Virus record (IMG/VR): IMGVR_UViG_3300027770_000025
Coordinates: 62,001 to 126,000 of that record
Strand: one strand, 5' to 3'
DNA from: a virus
DNA: 64,000 nt
Shown: one piece after another, positions 16,641 to 24,022 of the stretch
How positions within the stretch are numbered: the stretch's first letter is position 1
How the letters are laid out: every line of letters starts with the position of its first letter
The notes under the pieces: generated by a model
Told to the model about the DNA's origin: nothing
What the model saw: the letters and a program-made list of their open reading frames with translations, nothing else
Database searches by the model: none
Program-made: the position numbers and the translations under genes

Positions 16641-16669
16641 TTGATTTCTTTTAAATCCCTCGCGAGCGT

Positions 16670-16693
16670 GAGTATGTTAGTGACATACTATGT
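16670..16693. repeat. inverted repeat AGTATG-N7-CATACT
   Basis: Loop TTAGTGA; upstream of the frameshifted gene. Confidence 0.6.
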
Positions 16694-16963
16694 TTAGAAT
16701 AAACCTAGTTGGCGTATGCTTCTCTCGCCGAACTCCCTGTTTATCTGTTCTATTGTTTGATGACTCCTTGGATCTTCATCTTCAGAATACCAAACTTCAA
16801 ATGTGGTTTCGCCATTTCCGTATAGACTGCGCCCAGCACCACCACCTACAACGGAAGCGCTGGTTCCGTTTGGTAATTCCAGAAATGCAGATTTACCTCC
16901 TGGAACTACCTGGTGTGGTTTAAACACCAGGTCTTCAAAGGTGAAGATTTTTAGTTCTTGCAT
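16694..16963 (-). CDS. hypothetical beta-rich protein
   Basis: 89 aa. MQELKIFTFEDLVFKPH then PNGTSASVVGGGAG; this FxDLxFxPH...G.S.V pattern occurs in small phage/host proteins of unknown role. Start overlaps the preceding gene by 13 nt. Confidence 0.6.
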   Translation of the reverse strand: MQELKIFTFEDLVFKPHQVVPGGKSAFLELPNGTSASVVGGGAGRSLYGNGETTFEVWYSEDEDPRSHQTIEQINREFGERSIRQLGLF

Positions 16964-17121
16964 AGTATCAATCTTACGTTTTCGTTCTCGATAACATCAA
17001 AGGCTTTTCTTTCCTCTGTGATTTGGGTGTTAATCTTTTTAAGAGCTTCAATCATATTTCGGAATGCTGCTTGCATTTCCAAAAATTCTTTTCTGTTTTC
17101 ATCATTTGATTTCTCTGACAT
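16951..17121 (-). CDS. small coiled-coil protein (56 aa)
   Basis: MSEKSNDENRKEFLEMQAAF, continuing as one amphipathic helix. First gene after class I promoter 17147-17184; coupled to 16694. Confidence 0.6.
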   Translation of the reverse strand: MSEKSNDENRKEFLEMQAAFRNMIEALKKINTQITEERKAFDVIENENVRLILCKN

Positions 17122-17146
17122 GGCGTTTGTTTTAATTGGTTACAAA

Positions 17147-17184
17147 GCAAATATAAGAAACATGATTGAGATAAAAAAATAAAA
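17147..17184 (-). promoter_or_regulatory. class I promoter
   Basis: Drives the 17121/16963 pair; perfect TATATTTGC. Confidence 0.8.
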
Positions 17185-17197
17185 GAGAGGATATTTT

Positions 17198-17386
17198 CTA
17201 AGCTCTTTCTATATCTAAATCCCCATATCTGTCACGGACTGGTATCCATCCGTAAATCATTCCAACCTCATCTACCCAATCATAAAGACCCATTCTGTCA
17301 TCCTCATGGGCTTTGTTGTTCCACTCGGCTAAGTCCTTTCTGACTAAGCTCCACCACTCATCTTTTGTTGCTGCTGTTACTGTCAT
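17198..17386 (-). CDS. hypothetical small acidic protein
   Basis: 62 aa, tryptophan-rich (DEWWSLVRKDLAEW). Second gene of a two-gene operon behind 17390; 3 nt gap. Unknown. Confidence 0.55.
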   Translation of the reverse strand: MTVTAATKDEWWSLVRKDLAEWNNKAHEDDRMGLYDWVDEVGMIYGWIPVRDRYGDLDIERA

Positions 17387-17389
17387 AAT

Positions 17390-17611
17390 TTAGTCCTCCT
17401 CTTCGTTTAGTGGGGCAAACATTTTCCTGCCCATGTTAATAAAGTTATCGTACTCTCTTTCTCCCATTGAAGTCTTTAACTCTTCAACAGCTTCTTTGTG
17501 CTCTTTGATTTTTAATCTGGCTTTGTCCCAGTCGCCAGATGCTGCTGATTCTTTAATTTCCCAGTTGGTATCTAATACCTTTCTGAAGATTGCTGATTGT
17601 TCGTCGGTCAT
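17390..17611 (-). CDS. hypothetical helical protein
   Basis: 73 aa, charged and predicted all-helical (DKARLKIKEHKEAVEELK). Class I promoter 17636-17672. Unknown. Confidence 0.6.
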   Translation of the reverse strand: MTDEQSAIFRKVLDTNWEIKESAASGDWDKARLKIKEHKEAVEELKTSMGEREYDNFINMGRKMFAPLNEEED

Positions 17612-17635
17612 GATGTGGTTTATTATTTGGTTAAT

Positions 17636-17672
17636 ACAAAGATAAGAAATTGGATCGGGATAAAAAAATAAA
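17636..17672 (-). promoter_or_regulatory. class I promoter
   Basis: TATCCCG then TCTTATCTTTGT; drives 17611/17386. Confidence 0.8.
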
Positions 17673-17673
17673 A

Positions 17674-17973
17674 CTATAAATCATTTAGAATTTCAAATGA
17701 ACTAATTCGTCTCGAACCAACACCAGTTGCTAGTATTGATTGAATCTCCTTGTCCAAGTCCTCCACCTTTTTAAAATTCCGCGCACCGATAGGGAGGGAA
17801 CGTTGGAGTTGCATGTTGGATATACTGAATCCCGTTCCGCTGGATTGCCAACCACCGTAGTAGTTGTAAGAGAGTGTGTTGTCCTCACGAAGAACAACTG
17901 ATAAAGTTTTTGAGTTTCCCTGTGGTCCGTAAGTCGGATCAAATAGACGGTAAATAATAAGTAGTTTTTTCAT
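17674..17973 (-). CDS. hypothetical protein
   Basis: 99 aa, MKKLLIIYRLFDPTYGPQGN; Gly/Ser/Tyr-rich middle. A partial palindrome element (GGAACGTTGGAG) lies within the gene. Own promoter. Unknown. Confidence 0.55.
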   Translation of the reverse strand: MKKLLIIYRLFDPTYGPQGNSKTLSVVLREDNTLSYNYYGGWQSSGTGFSISNMQLQRSLPIGARNFKKVEDLDKEIQSILATGVGSRRISSFEILNDL

Positions 17974-17998
17974 GGTTGGTTATATTTAATTGGTTAAT

Positions 17999-18036
17999 GC
18001 AAATATAAGATTCCCTGTTGGGATAAAAAAATAAAA
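17999..18036 (-). promoter_or_regulatory. class I promoter
   Basis: Drives 17973; TATCCCA and TCTTATATTTGC. Confidence 0.8.
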
Positions 18037-18055
18037 CTGAATAATTTAACTTACC

Positions 18056-18244
18056 CTACCCTCGTCGTTTGATTATTAGTTTTACCTCAGCAACTAATTC
18101 TTTTGATTCTGTCTTAACCGTTAACGGATTCGCTCCGGGACGATGTGTCTTAAAGAATTTAACAATTGCGGGTACGTTTAGCATACCGCCATTAATTAAT
18201 TCTATAATTTCTGCTCTAATTTCTGTGGTTGTCATTGCGTTCAT
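18056..18244 (-). CDS. small basic helical protein
   Basis: 62 aa from MNAMTTTEIRAEI. The upstream ATG at 18265 sits inside the -7 element of class I promoter 18262-18299, so it cannot be used; 18235 is an alternative start. Basic C-terminus (VKLIIKRRG) suggests nucleic-acid contact, but no family is recognised. Confidence 0.55.
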   Translation of the reverse strand: MNAMTTTEIRAEIIELINGGMLNVPAIVKFFKTHRPGANPLTVKTESKELVAEVKLIIKRRG

Positions 18245-18261
18245 ATTTGTCTTATTAATAC

Positions 18262-18299
18262 TCAAATATAAGATAATAAATCGGAGTAAAAAAATAAAT
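18262..18299 (-). promoter_or_regulatory. class I promoter
   Basis: Drives 18244; its -7 box covers the false start at 18265. Confidence 0.75.
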
Positions 18300-18345
18300 A
18301 CAGATTATTACTGCATGGTGTTTTCTGATGTAGCAGATAGTTCGA

Positions 18346-18363
18346 AACGTTGTCAACGTTCCT
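18346..18363 (-). repeat. palindromic element
   Basis: AACGTTGTCAACGTT is a perfect dyad; opens the left 43-bp repeat. Confidence 0.7.
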
Positions 18364-18392
18364 GCGCCGCAACCTTGTTTGTCTTATGGGAA
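18350..18392 (+). repeat. 43-bp direct repeat, left
   Basis: Identical to 18735-18777; flanks CTS gene 18427. Starts with the palindrome half TGTCAACGTTCC. Confidence 0.9.
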
Positions 18393-18394
18393 TT

Positions 18395-18403
18395 GATATA
18401 TAG
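18395..18403 (+). promoter_or_regulatory. class II box GATATATAG
   Basis: 23 nt before ATG 18427, inside the inserted cassette. Confidence 0.65.
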
Positions 18404-18426
18404 ATTAATAAAAAATAAAAAAACTA

Positions 18427-18729
18427 ATGAAAAATTTTAATTCTTTCGAAGATTTCAGTAACCAAAAAATAAACGAGGCAGCGGGCGTAGCTCCTTTTTA
18501 TGATAGCGTAAGCCAAATGAATGCTATATTAGCAAGTGATGATATTGCGGGTAAAATGGAAATGATGTTCATTGACAGTATGACCTATGCAGAGGATCTC
18601 ACATGGATTCTTAAAAGTAAAGATCGTCCCAGATTTATTTTAAAGGTAACTTTAATAGCTGAGGGCGGAGGATATGGTGCTAAAAAATATACTGTAGGTA
18701 AAGTAGTAAAAACTATTGCAACACCTTAA
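18427..18729 (+). CDS. CTS-tagged protein in an inserted cassette
   Basis: 100 aa, on the opposite strand to its neighbours. Tag MKNFNSFEDF, then KINEAAG as probable cleavage site. Has a GATATATAG box at 18395-18403. The gene lies between two identical 43-bp direct repeats (18350-18392 and 18735-18777) that each start in the palindromic element. Function unknown. Confidence 0.65.
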   Translation: MKNFNSFEDFSNQKINEAAGVAPFYDSVSQMNAILASDDIAGKMEMMFIDSMTYAEDLTWILKSKDRPRFILKVTLIAEGGGYGAKKYTVGKVVKTIATP

Positions 18730-18734
18730 TTGTA

Positions 18735-18749
18735 TTGTCAACGTTCCTG
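18735..18749 (-). repeat. palindromic element, right copy
   Basis: Opens the right 43-bp repeat; outer half lost at the insertion edge. Confidence 0.65.
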
Positions 18750-18777
18750 CGCCGCAACCTTGTTTGTCTTATGGGAA
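18735..18777 (+). repeat. 43-bp direct repeat, right
   Basis: Partner of 18350-18392; 385 bp from copy to copy. Confidence 0.9.
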
Positions 18778-18789
18778 ACCTTGGAGCAC

Positions 18790-18816
18790 AAAAAAAGAGA
18801 CCGAAGTCCCTTTCTC
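18790..18816 (-). terminator. terminator of 18857
   Basis: AGAGA-loop-TCTCT variant with T-run. Confidence 0.65.
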
Positions 18817-18856
18817 TGTGGGTAACCAAACCCATATCAAACACACATGATAATTT

Positions 18857-19054
18857 TTAATCCTCTATTTCGAATTGGTCTTCTTCGGGAATAACGGAAA
18901 GGGTTCTTCCACTATCCCATTTAACAATGATCTGACCTATTCCGTCTACTTTAACTACTGTACCCATAGCTCCCGGTTCGATTGGTTCAATATCATCCAT
19001 AAGAATCATTTTAATTCTTTTTCCTTCGATGTTTTTGCTGGTCAGGTGTTTCAT
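18857..19054 (-). CDS. DUF4314-like small protein
   Basis: 65 aa. The core GKRIKMILMDD, EPGAMGTVVKVD, IIVKWDSGRTLSVIPEED follows the DUF4314 pattern (small SH3-like fold in phages and plasmids). Role unknown. Class I promoter 19079-19116. Confidence 0.7.
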   Translation of the reverse strand: MKHLTSKNIEGKRIKMILMDDIEPIEPGAMGTVVKVDGIGQIIVKWDSGRTLSVIPEEDQFEIED

Positions 19055-19078
19055 TGTCTTTTTCTTTTATTGGTTAAT

Positions 19079-19116
19079 ACAAAGATAACGTTTATATTCG
19101 GGATAAAAAAATAAAA
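19079..19116 (-). promoter_or_regulatory. class I promoter
   Basis: Drives 19054; TATCCCG then GTTATCTTTGT. Confidence 0.8.
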
Positions 19117-19121
19117 TCCGA

Positions 19122-19517
19122 TTATTCCCAATCATCATCTTCCTCTTCCTCTTCTGCGTAGAAGAAACCCTGAGCTTCGCAGGACTCCGGGTTCGGTAAG
19201 CTATTATACTGAGCTACCACATCGTCCTCTAACTCATGAACAAACTTCGGATAGATTACTCCGGGAGTGTTGTCCCCGCCTGGATTGTTCCTGAATACTA
19301 AATCAATTCCTGCACCTCGGTCTTCAGGTAAACCATTTAGCTCGCATAGGAGATCATAAAAATCCTTTCCACCAAACTCTCCGTAACCTTCATAATCAGG
19401 TTCGGTAAATACCCGTCCGTCCGGTGCAATCATATGCACTGTGAATGTTGGACGAGTTGAACAGTTGTTTGCGATTGACTCATCAGTATCGCACGTTTTC
19501 CAGCTAAAGAATCCCAT
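19122..19517 (-). CDS. conserved phage/bacterial hypothetical (MGFFSWKT family)
   Basis: 131 aa. MGFFSWKTCDTDESI and the VHMIAPDGRVF strand are typical of a family widely scattered in phages and bacteria with unknown function. Highly acidic C-terminus. Confidence 0.7.
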   Translation of the reverse strand: MGFFSWKTCDTDESIANNCSTRPTFTVHMIAPDGRVFTEPDYEGYGEFGGKDFYDLLCELNGLPEDRGAGIDLVFRNNPGGDNTPGVIYPKFVHELEDDVVAQYNSLPNPESCEAQGFFYAEEEEEDDDWE

Positions 19518-19543
19518 AGTGTTTTAGTTTTAATTGGTTATGG

Positions 19544-19581
19544 AGTAAAAGTAAGGTATCAGGTCGGGATAAAAAAATAAA
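19544..19581 (-). promoter_or_regulatory. class I promoter
   Basis: Drives 19517; -7 box CTTACTTTTACTC is weak. Confidence 0.65.
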
Positions 19582-19652
19582 AACTGAAAAAATACTCCGC
19601 CGGAGAAAGTAATAAAAACAGATGCTTCTGCTGGAGAAAACAGTATGCAGCC

Positions 19653-19673
19653 GCGGGAACGTTGACAGCGTTC
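19653..19673 (+). repeat. palindromic element
   Basis: GAACGTTGACAGCGTTC perfect; about 60 bp of flank is shared with 20206. Confidence 0.75.
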
Positions 19674-19706
19674 TTCGGATTCGCAGCTGTGGAAAACCTA
19701 CGGCAA

Positions 19707-19735
19707 CAAAAAAGGCAGACCTAAGCCTGCCTTTC
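19707..19735 (-). terminator. terminator of 19753
   Basis: AGGCAG-loop-CTGCCT stem. Confidence 0.85.
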
Positions 19736-19752
19736 AAAAGATTTTAAATCTT

Positions 19753-20061
19753 TTATTCGTCTAATTCGTTTAGTGCTCCTGCAATTTCATTTACAGCCAG
19801 ATCTGTAGAAAGTGATGAATGTCCGCCAATGTGCCATTCTATTAGTTCATTCTCATCCAATACCCTGTATTCCTTCCAATCATAAACTGTAAATACCTCA
19901 CCCTTCTCAGTCTCCATGACCCATTCGAAGTTTACCTTGTCCTTGCCATCATTCGTTTCAGAAACTGGAAGACCTAATATTTTTCGAAGGTCTGATACTG
20001 ATGCATTGAATACATCCCCATGGAAGCTTGTCCCACTTGGTGACTTTGATGGTTTTTTCAT
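19753..20061 (-). CDS. conserved phage hypothetical
   Basis: 102 aa from MKKPSKSPSG; residues read upstream of this Met are the promoter leader. Contains FHGDVFNASVSDLRKILG and EVFTVYDWKEYR...IEWHIGG, a pattern recurring in phage small proteins. Function unknown. Confidence 0.65.
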   Translation of the reverse strand: MKKPSKSPSGTSFHGDVFNASVSDLRKILGLPVSETNDGKDKVNFEWVMETEKGEVFTVYDWKEYRVLDENELIEWHIGGHSSLSTDLAVNEIAGALNELDE

Positions 20062-20087
20062 AATTGTATAAGTTAGTTGGTTATGAT

Positions 20088-20125
20088 GCAAATATAAGAT
20101 TCCTGGTTGGGATAAAAAAATAAAA
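20088..20125 (-). promoter_or_regulatory. class I promoter
   Basis: Drives 20061; TATATTTGC intact. Confidence 0.8.
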
Positions 20126-20205
20126 TGCTAAAATAGTTTTATTTTTCTTTAAGATGTTGAAGCTGTAGATAAAGATGTTACCCACATATAAAAAGATGTA
20201 GAAGT

Positions 20206-20227
20206 CGCGGGAACGTTGACAGCGTTC
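20206..20227 (+). repeat. palindromic element
   Basis: Same spacer module as 19653, with mismatches only. Confidence 0.75.
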
Positions 20228-20261
20228 TTTGGATTCGCAGCTGTCGAAAACCTATGGCAAC

Positions 20262-20290
20262 AAAAAAGGCCAAACCTAAGTTTGACCTCT
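20262..20290 (-). terminator. terminator of 20316
   Basis: GGCCAAACCTAAGTTTGACC stem. Confidence 0.8.
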
Positions 20291-20315
20291 TTAACCAATC
20301 AACCAACTTAACCAA

Positions 20316-20615
20316 TTAATATTTTGGCGGTGTAAAGAACACTATAGTTACTCCGCCTTCTCTAAATCCATCAGATACCATTACGCCATCCAACTTACCT
20401 TTATCTTCTCTGTTAATGTTATACCATTTGGAAATATAGCCAACTACGTCTGAATCTGCAAATCCTATTGGCTCTGGTCCACACATAGAACCCACTGTAT
20501 ATCCTAATTCTTTCAGTCTTCTCTCAGCGGAATTGAATGCGCTAAACGTGCCCGCGGGCGGAAAGGTTTCGGTGTGAAGTATTTCTCTTCCTAAATACGT
20601 TTCTCCTTTTTTCAT
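20316..20615 (-). CDS. hypothetical protein
   Basis: 99 aa from MKKGETYLGR; Met further upstream lies in the leader. Alpha/beta composition. Its trailer carries TTGGTTAA repeats complementary to its AACCAACT leader. Unknown. Confidence 0.55.
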   Translation of the reverse strand: MKKGETYLGREILHTETFPPAGTFSAFNSAERRLKELGYTVGSMCGPEPIGFADSDVVGYISKWYNINREDKGKLDGVMVSDGFREGGVTIVFFTPPKY

Positions 20616-20641
20616 GATTGTTTGTTTTAGTTGGTTATAAA

Positions 20642-20679
20642 GCAAATATAAGATATAGGTTCGGGGTAAAAAAATAAAA
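20642..20679 (-). promoter_or_regulatory. class I promoter
   Basis: Drives 20615; TACCCCG variant. Confidence 0.8.
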
Positions 20680-20702
20680 TACTAAATACCCTTCGCGGGC
20701 GT

Positions 20703-20726
20703 GAGTATCTTAGCACCATACTATGT
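20703..20726. repeat. inverted repeat AGTATG-N7-CATACT
   Basis: AGTATC variant; same 90-bp module as 14935. Confidence 0.6.
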
Positions 20727-20761
20727 GCAGGAGGTTACGGATTTTTCCACGCATCTTCGGG

Positions 20762-20783
20762 GCGGGAACGTTGACAGCGTTCT
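20762..20783 (+). repeat. palindromic element
   Basis: Left flank of CTS cassette 20832. Confidence 0.75.
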
Positions 20784-20810
20784 TCGGATGCTGCTTGGAT
20801 TAAAAATTAG
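20762..20810 (+). repeat. 49-bp direct repeat, left
   Basis: Three mismatches to 21498-21546; includes the palindrome and CTTGGATTAAAA. Confidence 0.85.
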
Positions 20811-20831
20811 ATGTGGTGAGAAAAATAAATA

Positions 20832-21458
20832 TTATAAATTATTAATGATATCAATAAATATCTTTTTGGTCTCTTCTTTACCTATCTTTTCTTCTATGGA
20901 TTTGATAAAATTTATTACAATAGTCTGTTTGTAAATTTCCTGTTCGTAATCCTCCCATCTCTTAGCCTTTCCATCAGGTTTAGTATCCATAAACACCGTA
21001 GGTGCTTTTCCTGTGCATTTAGTTACAAGAGTCTCAACTTCTTTAATAATCCTGTCTACTTCAGTTTTATTTGTAATCACTATCTTTATATTAGGTAACT
21101 CTGATTGAAATTTATCATAGTCAAAATTTTTAGGAACTCTTACAGATACATGAGTAACACCGCCGCCTCTTCCGGTAAAATCTTTAGAGCCAATTCTAAT
21201 TCTAAGAACATTTTCTGAATCAATAGAAGATAAGTTCTTATTATCCTTTTCTCTATCGTATCTAAAATTATAAAAATCACTAGGATTAGTTATTATAAGT
21301 TTATCAAACGAACTTTCATTATCAGATGATATACTTGGATCGTCTTCTTTTACTTTAACATACCCATCAATAGTTGAATTAACATTAAATTTTAATTCAC
21401 TATATGGTAATTGGTCTTCGTTAATTTTTTCGTAGATAAAATCTTTAAATGTTTTCAT
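20832..21458 (-). CDS. CTS-tagged protein in a repeat-flanked cassette
   Basis: 208 aa. MKTFKDFIYE is the closest match here to the T4 IPIII targeting peptide (MKTYQEFIAE), with IYE at the same position as the T4 cut. The body has glycine loop GSKDFTGRGGGVTH and an RVPKNFDYDKF strand; no catalytic motif seen. Flanked by 49-bp near-identical repeats (20762-20810, 21498-21546) and preceded by GATATATAA. Confidence 0.7.
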   Translation of the reverse strand: MKTFKDFIYEKINEDQLPYSELKFNVNSTIDGYVKVKEDDPSISSDNESSFDKLIITNPSDFYNFRYDREKDNKNLSSIDSENVLRIRIGSKDFTGRGGGVTHVSVRVPKNFDYDKFQSELPNIKIVITNKTEVDRIIKEVETLVTKCTGKAPTVFMDTKPDGKAKRWEDYEQEIYKQTIVINFIKSIEEKIGKEETKKIFIDIINNL

Positions 21459-21478
21459 TTCTATTGTTATTTATATAT

Positions 21479-21487
21479 TTATATATC
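21479..21487 (-). promoter_or_regulatory. class II box GATATATAA
   Basis: 20 nt before ATG 21458, inside the repeat-flanked cassette. Confidence 0.6.
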
Positions 21488-21497
21488 TTTAGTTTGA

Positions 21498-21519
21498 GCG
21501 GGAACGTTGACAGCGTTCT
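21498..21519 (+). repeat. palindromic element
   Basis: Right flank of CTS cassette 20832. Confidence 0.75.
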
Positions 21520-21546
21520 TCGAATGCTACTTGGATTAAAACTTAG
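21498..21546 (+). repeat. 49-bp direct repeat, right
   Basis: Partner of 20762-20810 on the other side of CTS gene 20832. Confidence 0.85.
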
Positions 21547-21551
21547 TCCAA

Positions 21552-21581
21552 CAAAAAAGCCTCTTCCGAAGAAGAGGCTCT
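21552..21581 (-). terminator. terminator of 21604
   Basis: GCCTCTTC/GAAGAGGC stem. Confidence 0.85.
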
Positions 21582-21603
21582 TGACCAATTAACCAACTAC
21601 CAA

Positions 21604-21891
21604 TTATAACATTGCTCTCACTTTTGCGAAGTACTTATCAATGTCATTTGCGAACTTAATTGCTCTTGCCTTTGTTTTAGCGTAAGCAAAGAACTCGCAG
21701 AACTCACTATCGAAGTCTATTCCTTTGCAGTTAATTTTTTCTTTGACAAAATCTTCAAAGTCATATGCGCTATCAAACTCTTTAACAGTCATCGCTCTTT
21801 TAGCGTTTCCTGAGATTGACCAATCTTTGAAGCCATCGAGTTTATAGACTTCAAGACCTAATTCTAATTTTAATGCTGTTTCTGATGGCAT
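21604..21891 (-). CDS. hypothetical protein
   Basis: 95 aa, alpha/beta, charged. Third gene of the operon starting at promoter 22332-22369, followed by terminator 21552-21581. Unknown. Confidence 0.55.
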   Translation of the reverse strand: MPSETALKLELGLEVYKLDGFKDWSISGNAKRAMTVKEFDSAYDFEDFVKEKINCKGIDFDSEFCEFFAYAKTKARAIKFANDIDKYFAKVRAML

Positions 21892-21914
21892 GTGTGATTG
21901 GGTTTAGTTGGTTG

Positions 21915-22070
21915 TTAAAACATTTTAATTTTTAATTTTTGTCGAACAGATTCAAAATCTGCACCAGTGACTTCATTCTTACAATCAGAGACTAAATCAC
22001 ATAGTTCATTAAAATCTTTAACTCCTGATTGTTTTGCTAACTTTAGTAACTCTTTGAATCCTTCTGTCAT
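21915..22070 (-). CDS. small helical protein (51 aa)
   Basis: MTEGFKELLKLAKQSG; acidic helices ending in KIKMF. Middle gene of a three-gene operon. Confidence 0.5.
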   Translation of the reverse strand: MTEGFKELLKLAKQSGVKDFNELCDLVSDCKNEVTGADFESVRQKLKIKMF

Positions 22071-22094
22071 AATTATTTGGGTTGGGTTTAGTTA

Positions 22095-22307
22095 TTAAAG
22101 TTTAACAATTTTTGAATCGGTAACCTGAATGCAACAGATGTTAAGACGTTTAATATCTCTTTTTAAATTATCTATAGATAATTTACCTATTACAAAAGAC
22201 TTTGCCCCCTTTTTATTCTCACACTCTACGTGAAAAATCATTGGTGGGTCTAAACCTCCTATCACCCAATCTGGATCTGTAACTACTACACAAAATAGAT
22301 GTTTCAT
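22095..22307 (-). CDS. hypothetical beta-rich protein
   Basis: 70 aa, MKHLFCVVVTDPDW; ferredoxin-like alternation of strands and helices. First gene after class I promoter 22332-22369. The N-terminus is a strand, not the tag. Confidence 0.55.
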   Translation of the reverse strand: MKHLFCVVVTDPDWVIGGLDPPMIFHVECENKKGAKSFVIGKLSIDNLKRDIKRLNICCIQVTDSKIVKL

Positions 22308-22331
22308 ATTAATTTGTTTATTTGGTTATAT

Positions 22332-22369
22332 TACAAAGATAAGAAACTACATCGTGATAAAAAAATAAA
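22332..22369 (-). promoter_or_regulatory. class I promoter
   Basis: Drives operon 22307-21604; TATCACG variant with TCTTATCTTTGT. Confidence 0.75.
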
Positions 22370-22810
22370 TCAGATCATTTTTGATAATCTGTTTACCCTT
22401 TTAAATACTGAGAATTGCTCCTCTGTAATTCCAAGATCCTTTAAGTAGCTGTCGATTATAGCCAAATCTTTCTGTGGCATTTTTTCGATAACTGCGACGG
22501 CCTGAAGGAACGTTGATCCTGTTCCCATTATGGTAGCTATTGATGTTGATGTCTTTACAGACAGGGCACCGGGAATGTTGATTTTAATTTCACCGGTGTC
22601 ATATTTATAAAAACCCCGCTCTTTGTTCTTTGCATGAACAACGGATAAATTAAATATACGGGCAACGTGACCAATGTGCTTAGATGTGGTACGACTATAT
22701 CTGCCGTGCTCTATTAACTTATCATCTTCGATATGTGCTACGATTGTATCATAACTAATGATTTCATTTCCTCTGCGGAATAAGTTCTCTCTTAATTTTA
22801 ATGTTTCCAT
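22370..22810 (-). CDS. conserved phage protein (LRENLFRRGNEI family)
   Basis: 146 aa. N-terminal LFRRGNEIISYDTIVAHI and TSKHIGHVARIF recur in Bacteroidetes phages and related elements; function unknown. Own promoter 22830-22867. Confidence 0.6.
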   Translation of the reverse strand: METLKLRENLFRRGNEIISYDTIVAHIEDDKLIEHGRYSRTTSKHIGHVARIFNLSVVHAKNKERGFYKYDTGEIKINIPGALSVKTSTSIATIMGTGSTFLQAVAVIEKMPQKDLAIIDSYLKDLGITEEQFSVFKRVNRLSKMI

Positions 22811-22829
22811 GGTTGGTTTGATTGGTTAA

Positions 22830-22867
22830 TGTAAAGATAAGAATTCAGATTGGGATAAAAAAATAAA
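22830..22867 (-). promoter_or_regulatory. class I promoter
   Basis: Drives 22810; TATCCCA, TCTTATCTTTAC. Confidence 0.75.
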
Positions 22868-22929
22868 AACCTAAAATAATTCTATTTATTTTTCAGCTGT
22901 TAAATCAGACCAAACAGCTGTTGCAGCTT

Positions 22930-22950
22930 GCGGGAACGTTGACACCGGTT
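22930..22950 (+). repeat. palindromic element
   Basis: GCGGGAACGTTGACACCGGT; between terminator 22992 and promoter 22830. Confidence 0.65.
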
Positions 22951-22991
22951 CCGCTCCAGTCTACAGTAAGGTTTGGGAAAGTTTGGAGCAT

Positions 22992-23021
22992 AAAAAAACT
23001 CTCCTTGGGGTAGGAGAGTTT
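22992..23021 (-). terminator. terminator of 23086
   Basis: ACTCTCCT/AGGAGAGT stem. Confidence 0.85.
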
Positions 23022-23085
23022 AGTAATCCATTTCTTGGTGGCGGCACCTTTACACGACCGGGATTTCCACTTGTGAGGATCTTTG

Positions 23086-23334
23086 TTAATCAACCCAAAC
23101 TTCTTTTGTTACCGAAATGGAACGCCATGCGCTTTTTTCCAAATCAAAGAAGGTTGTTACTGAACTGGGAGCCGAACCTCCTTTTGGGTGACCTGATACT
23201 GGGATGCGAGATAAATCTCTTGTTCCCATTGCTATTCTAAGTTCTCCACCAACTTTGTGGAAATAGAATTTAACTACGCCTTGACGTAATCTGTCTTTAA
23301 GTTGTTCGTGTGTGATTTTTTTAAGTGATGACAT
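23086..23334 (-). CDS. SH3-barrel-like small protein
   Basis: 82 aa. VVKFYFHKVGGELRIAMGT...TFFDLEKSAWRSI matches the family called SH3 beta-barrel fold-containing proteins in Bacteroidetes genomes and phages: a short barrel that ends with the FDLEKxAWRS strand. Role unknown. Confidence 0.7.
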   Translation of the reverse strand: MSSLKKITHEQLKDRLRQGVVKFYFHKVGGELRIAMGTRDLSRIPVSGHPKGGSAPSSVTTFFDLEKSAWRSISVTKEVWVD

Positions 23335-23357
23335 ATGGTTTGTTTTAATTGGTTAAT

Positions 23358-23391
23358 ACAAAGATAAGGTATTTATTCGGGATAAAAAAAT
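23358..23391 (-). promoter_or_regulatory. class I promoter
   Basis: Drives 23334; TATCCCG, CTTATCTTTGT. Confidence 0.75.
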
Positions 23392-23395
23392 GTTT

Positions 23396-23845
23396 TTATT
23401 TTTTCTTTGTTATTTCAATTTCTTTTTTTATAACCATCAAGCCAATAAAATCTTCAAAATTATTTTTAATATTAAGTTCTTTTAATATCTTAGAGGAAAA
23501 TTCTTTTGATTCTCCAACAGAAAAAAATAAAGTTTCATCTGTCTCATGAAAAATTGTAATTGGTATTTCGCATCCAAGTTTTCCTAAGTTTTCTTTCCTG
23601 TGCCATTCCTCCTCCTTAATAATTTCTAATGTTTGGATTTCGTCTGTCATTTCTCCTGTTGGTTTAGGATATTGAAACTTACGCGGGGAAGTTATAAAAT
23701 TTTCAATAAAAGAATATGCACTTTCTTTTTCTAAAGGCTTCTGTGAAATTATTAAAAATTTACGAACAGAGTATTTTTCATAAGGTAGATTCCAATTCGT
23801 GATTGTTTCTAATTTAACTACAGTACCAAAAATCTTGTCTTTCAT
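23396..23845 (-). CDS. hypothetical protein
   Basis: 149 aa, charged alpha/beta protein, Lys-rich end (KKEIEITKKK). Class I promoter 23869-23906. No family recognised. Confidence 0.55.
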   Translation of the reverse strand: MKDKIFGTVVKLETITNWNLPYEKYSVRKFLIISQKPLEKESAYSFIENFITSPRKFQYPKPTGEMTDEIQTLEIIKEEEWHRKENLGKLGCEIPITIFHETDETLFFSVGESKEFSSKILKELNIKNNFEDFIGLMVIKKEIEITKKK

Positions 23846-23868
23846 TTTTATAGTGTTTAATTGGTTAA

Positions 23869-23906
23869 TGCAAAGATAAGATATTGAACCGGGATAAAAA
23901 AATATT
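23869..23906 (-). promoter_or_regulatory. class I promoter
   Basis: Drives 23845; TATCCCG, TCTTATCTTTGC. Confidence 0.8.
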
Positions 23907-23960
23907 TCTAAAACTTTTTCTCCATCGGGAATTCTGCTGGAGAAACTGGTATCCGAATCC

Positions 23961-23980
23961 GGGGAACGTTGACAGCGGTT
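23961..23980 (+). repeat. palindromic element
   Basis: GGGGAACGTTGACAGCGGTT. Confidence 0.7.
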
Positions 23981-24022
23981 CTACTCTGTGCATATGGTTT
24001 TGCATTTAAGATTTTATGCCCA

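Noticed and set aside
22905-23093. Open frame after 23086
   Set aside because: Runs through the terminator hairpin at 22992-23021 and has only a TTG start.
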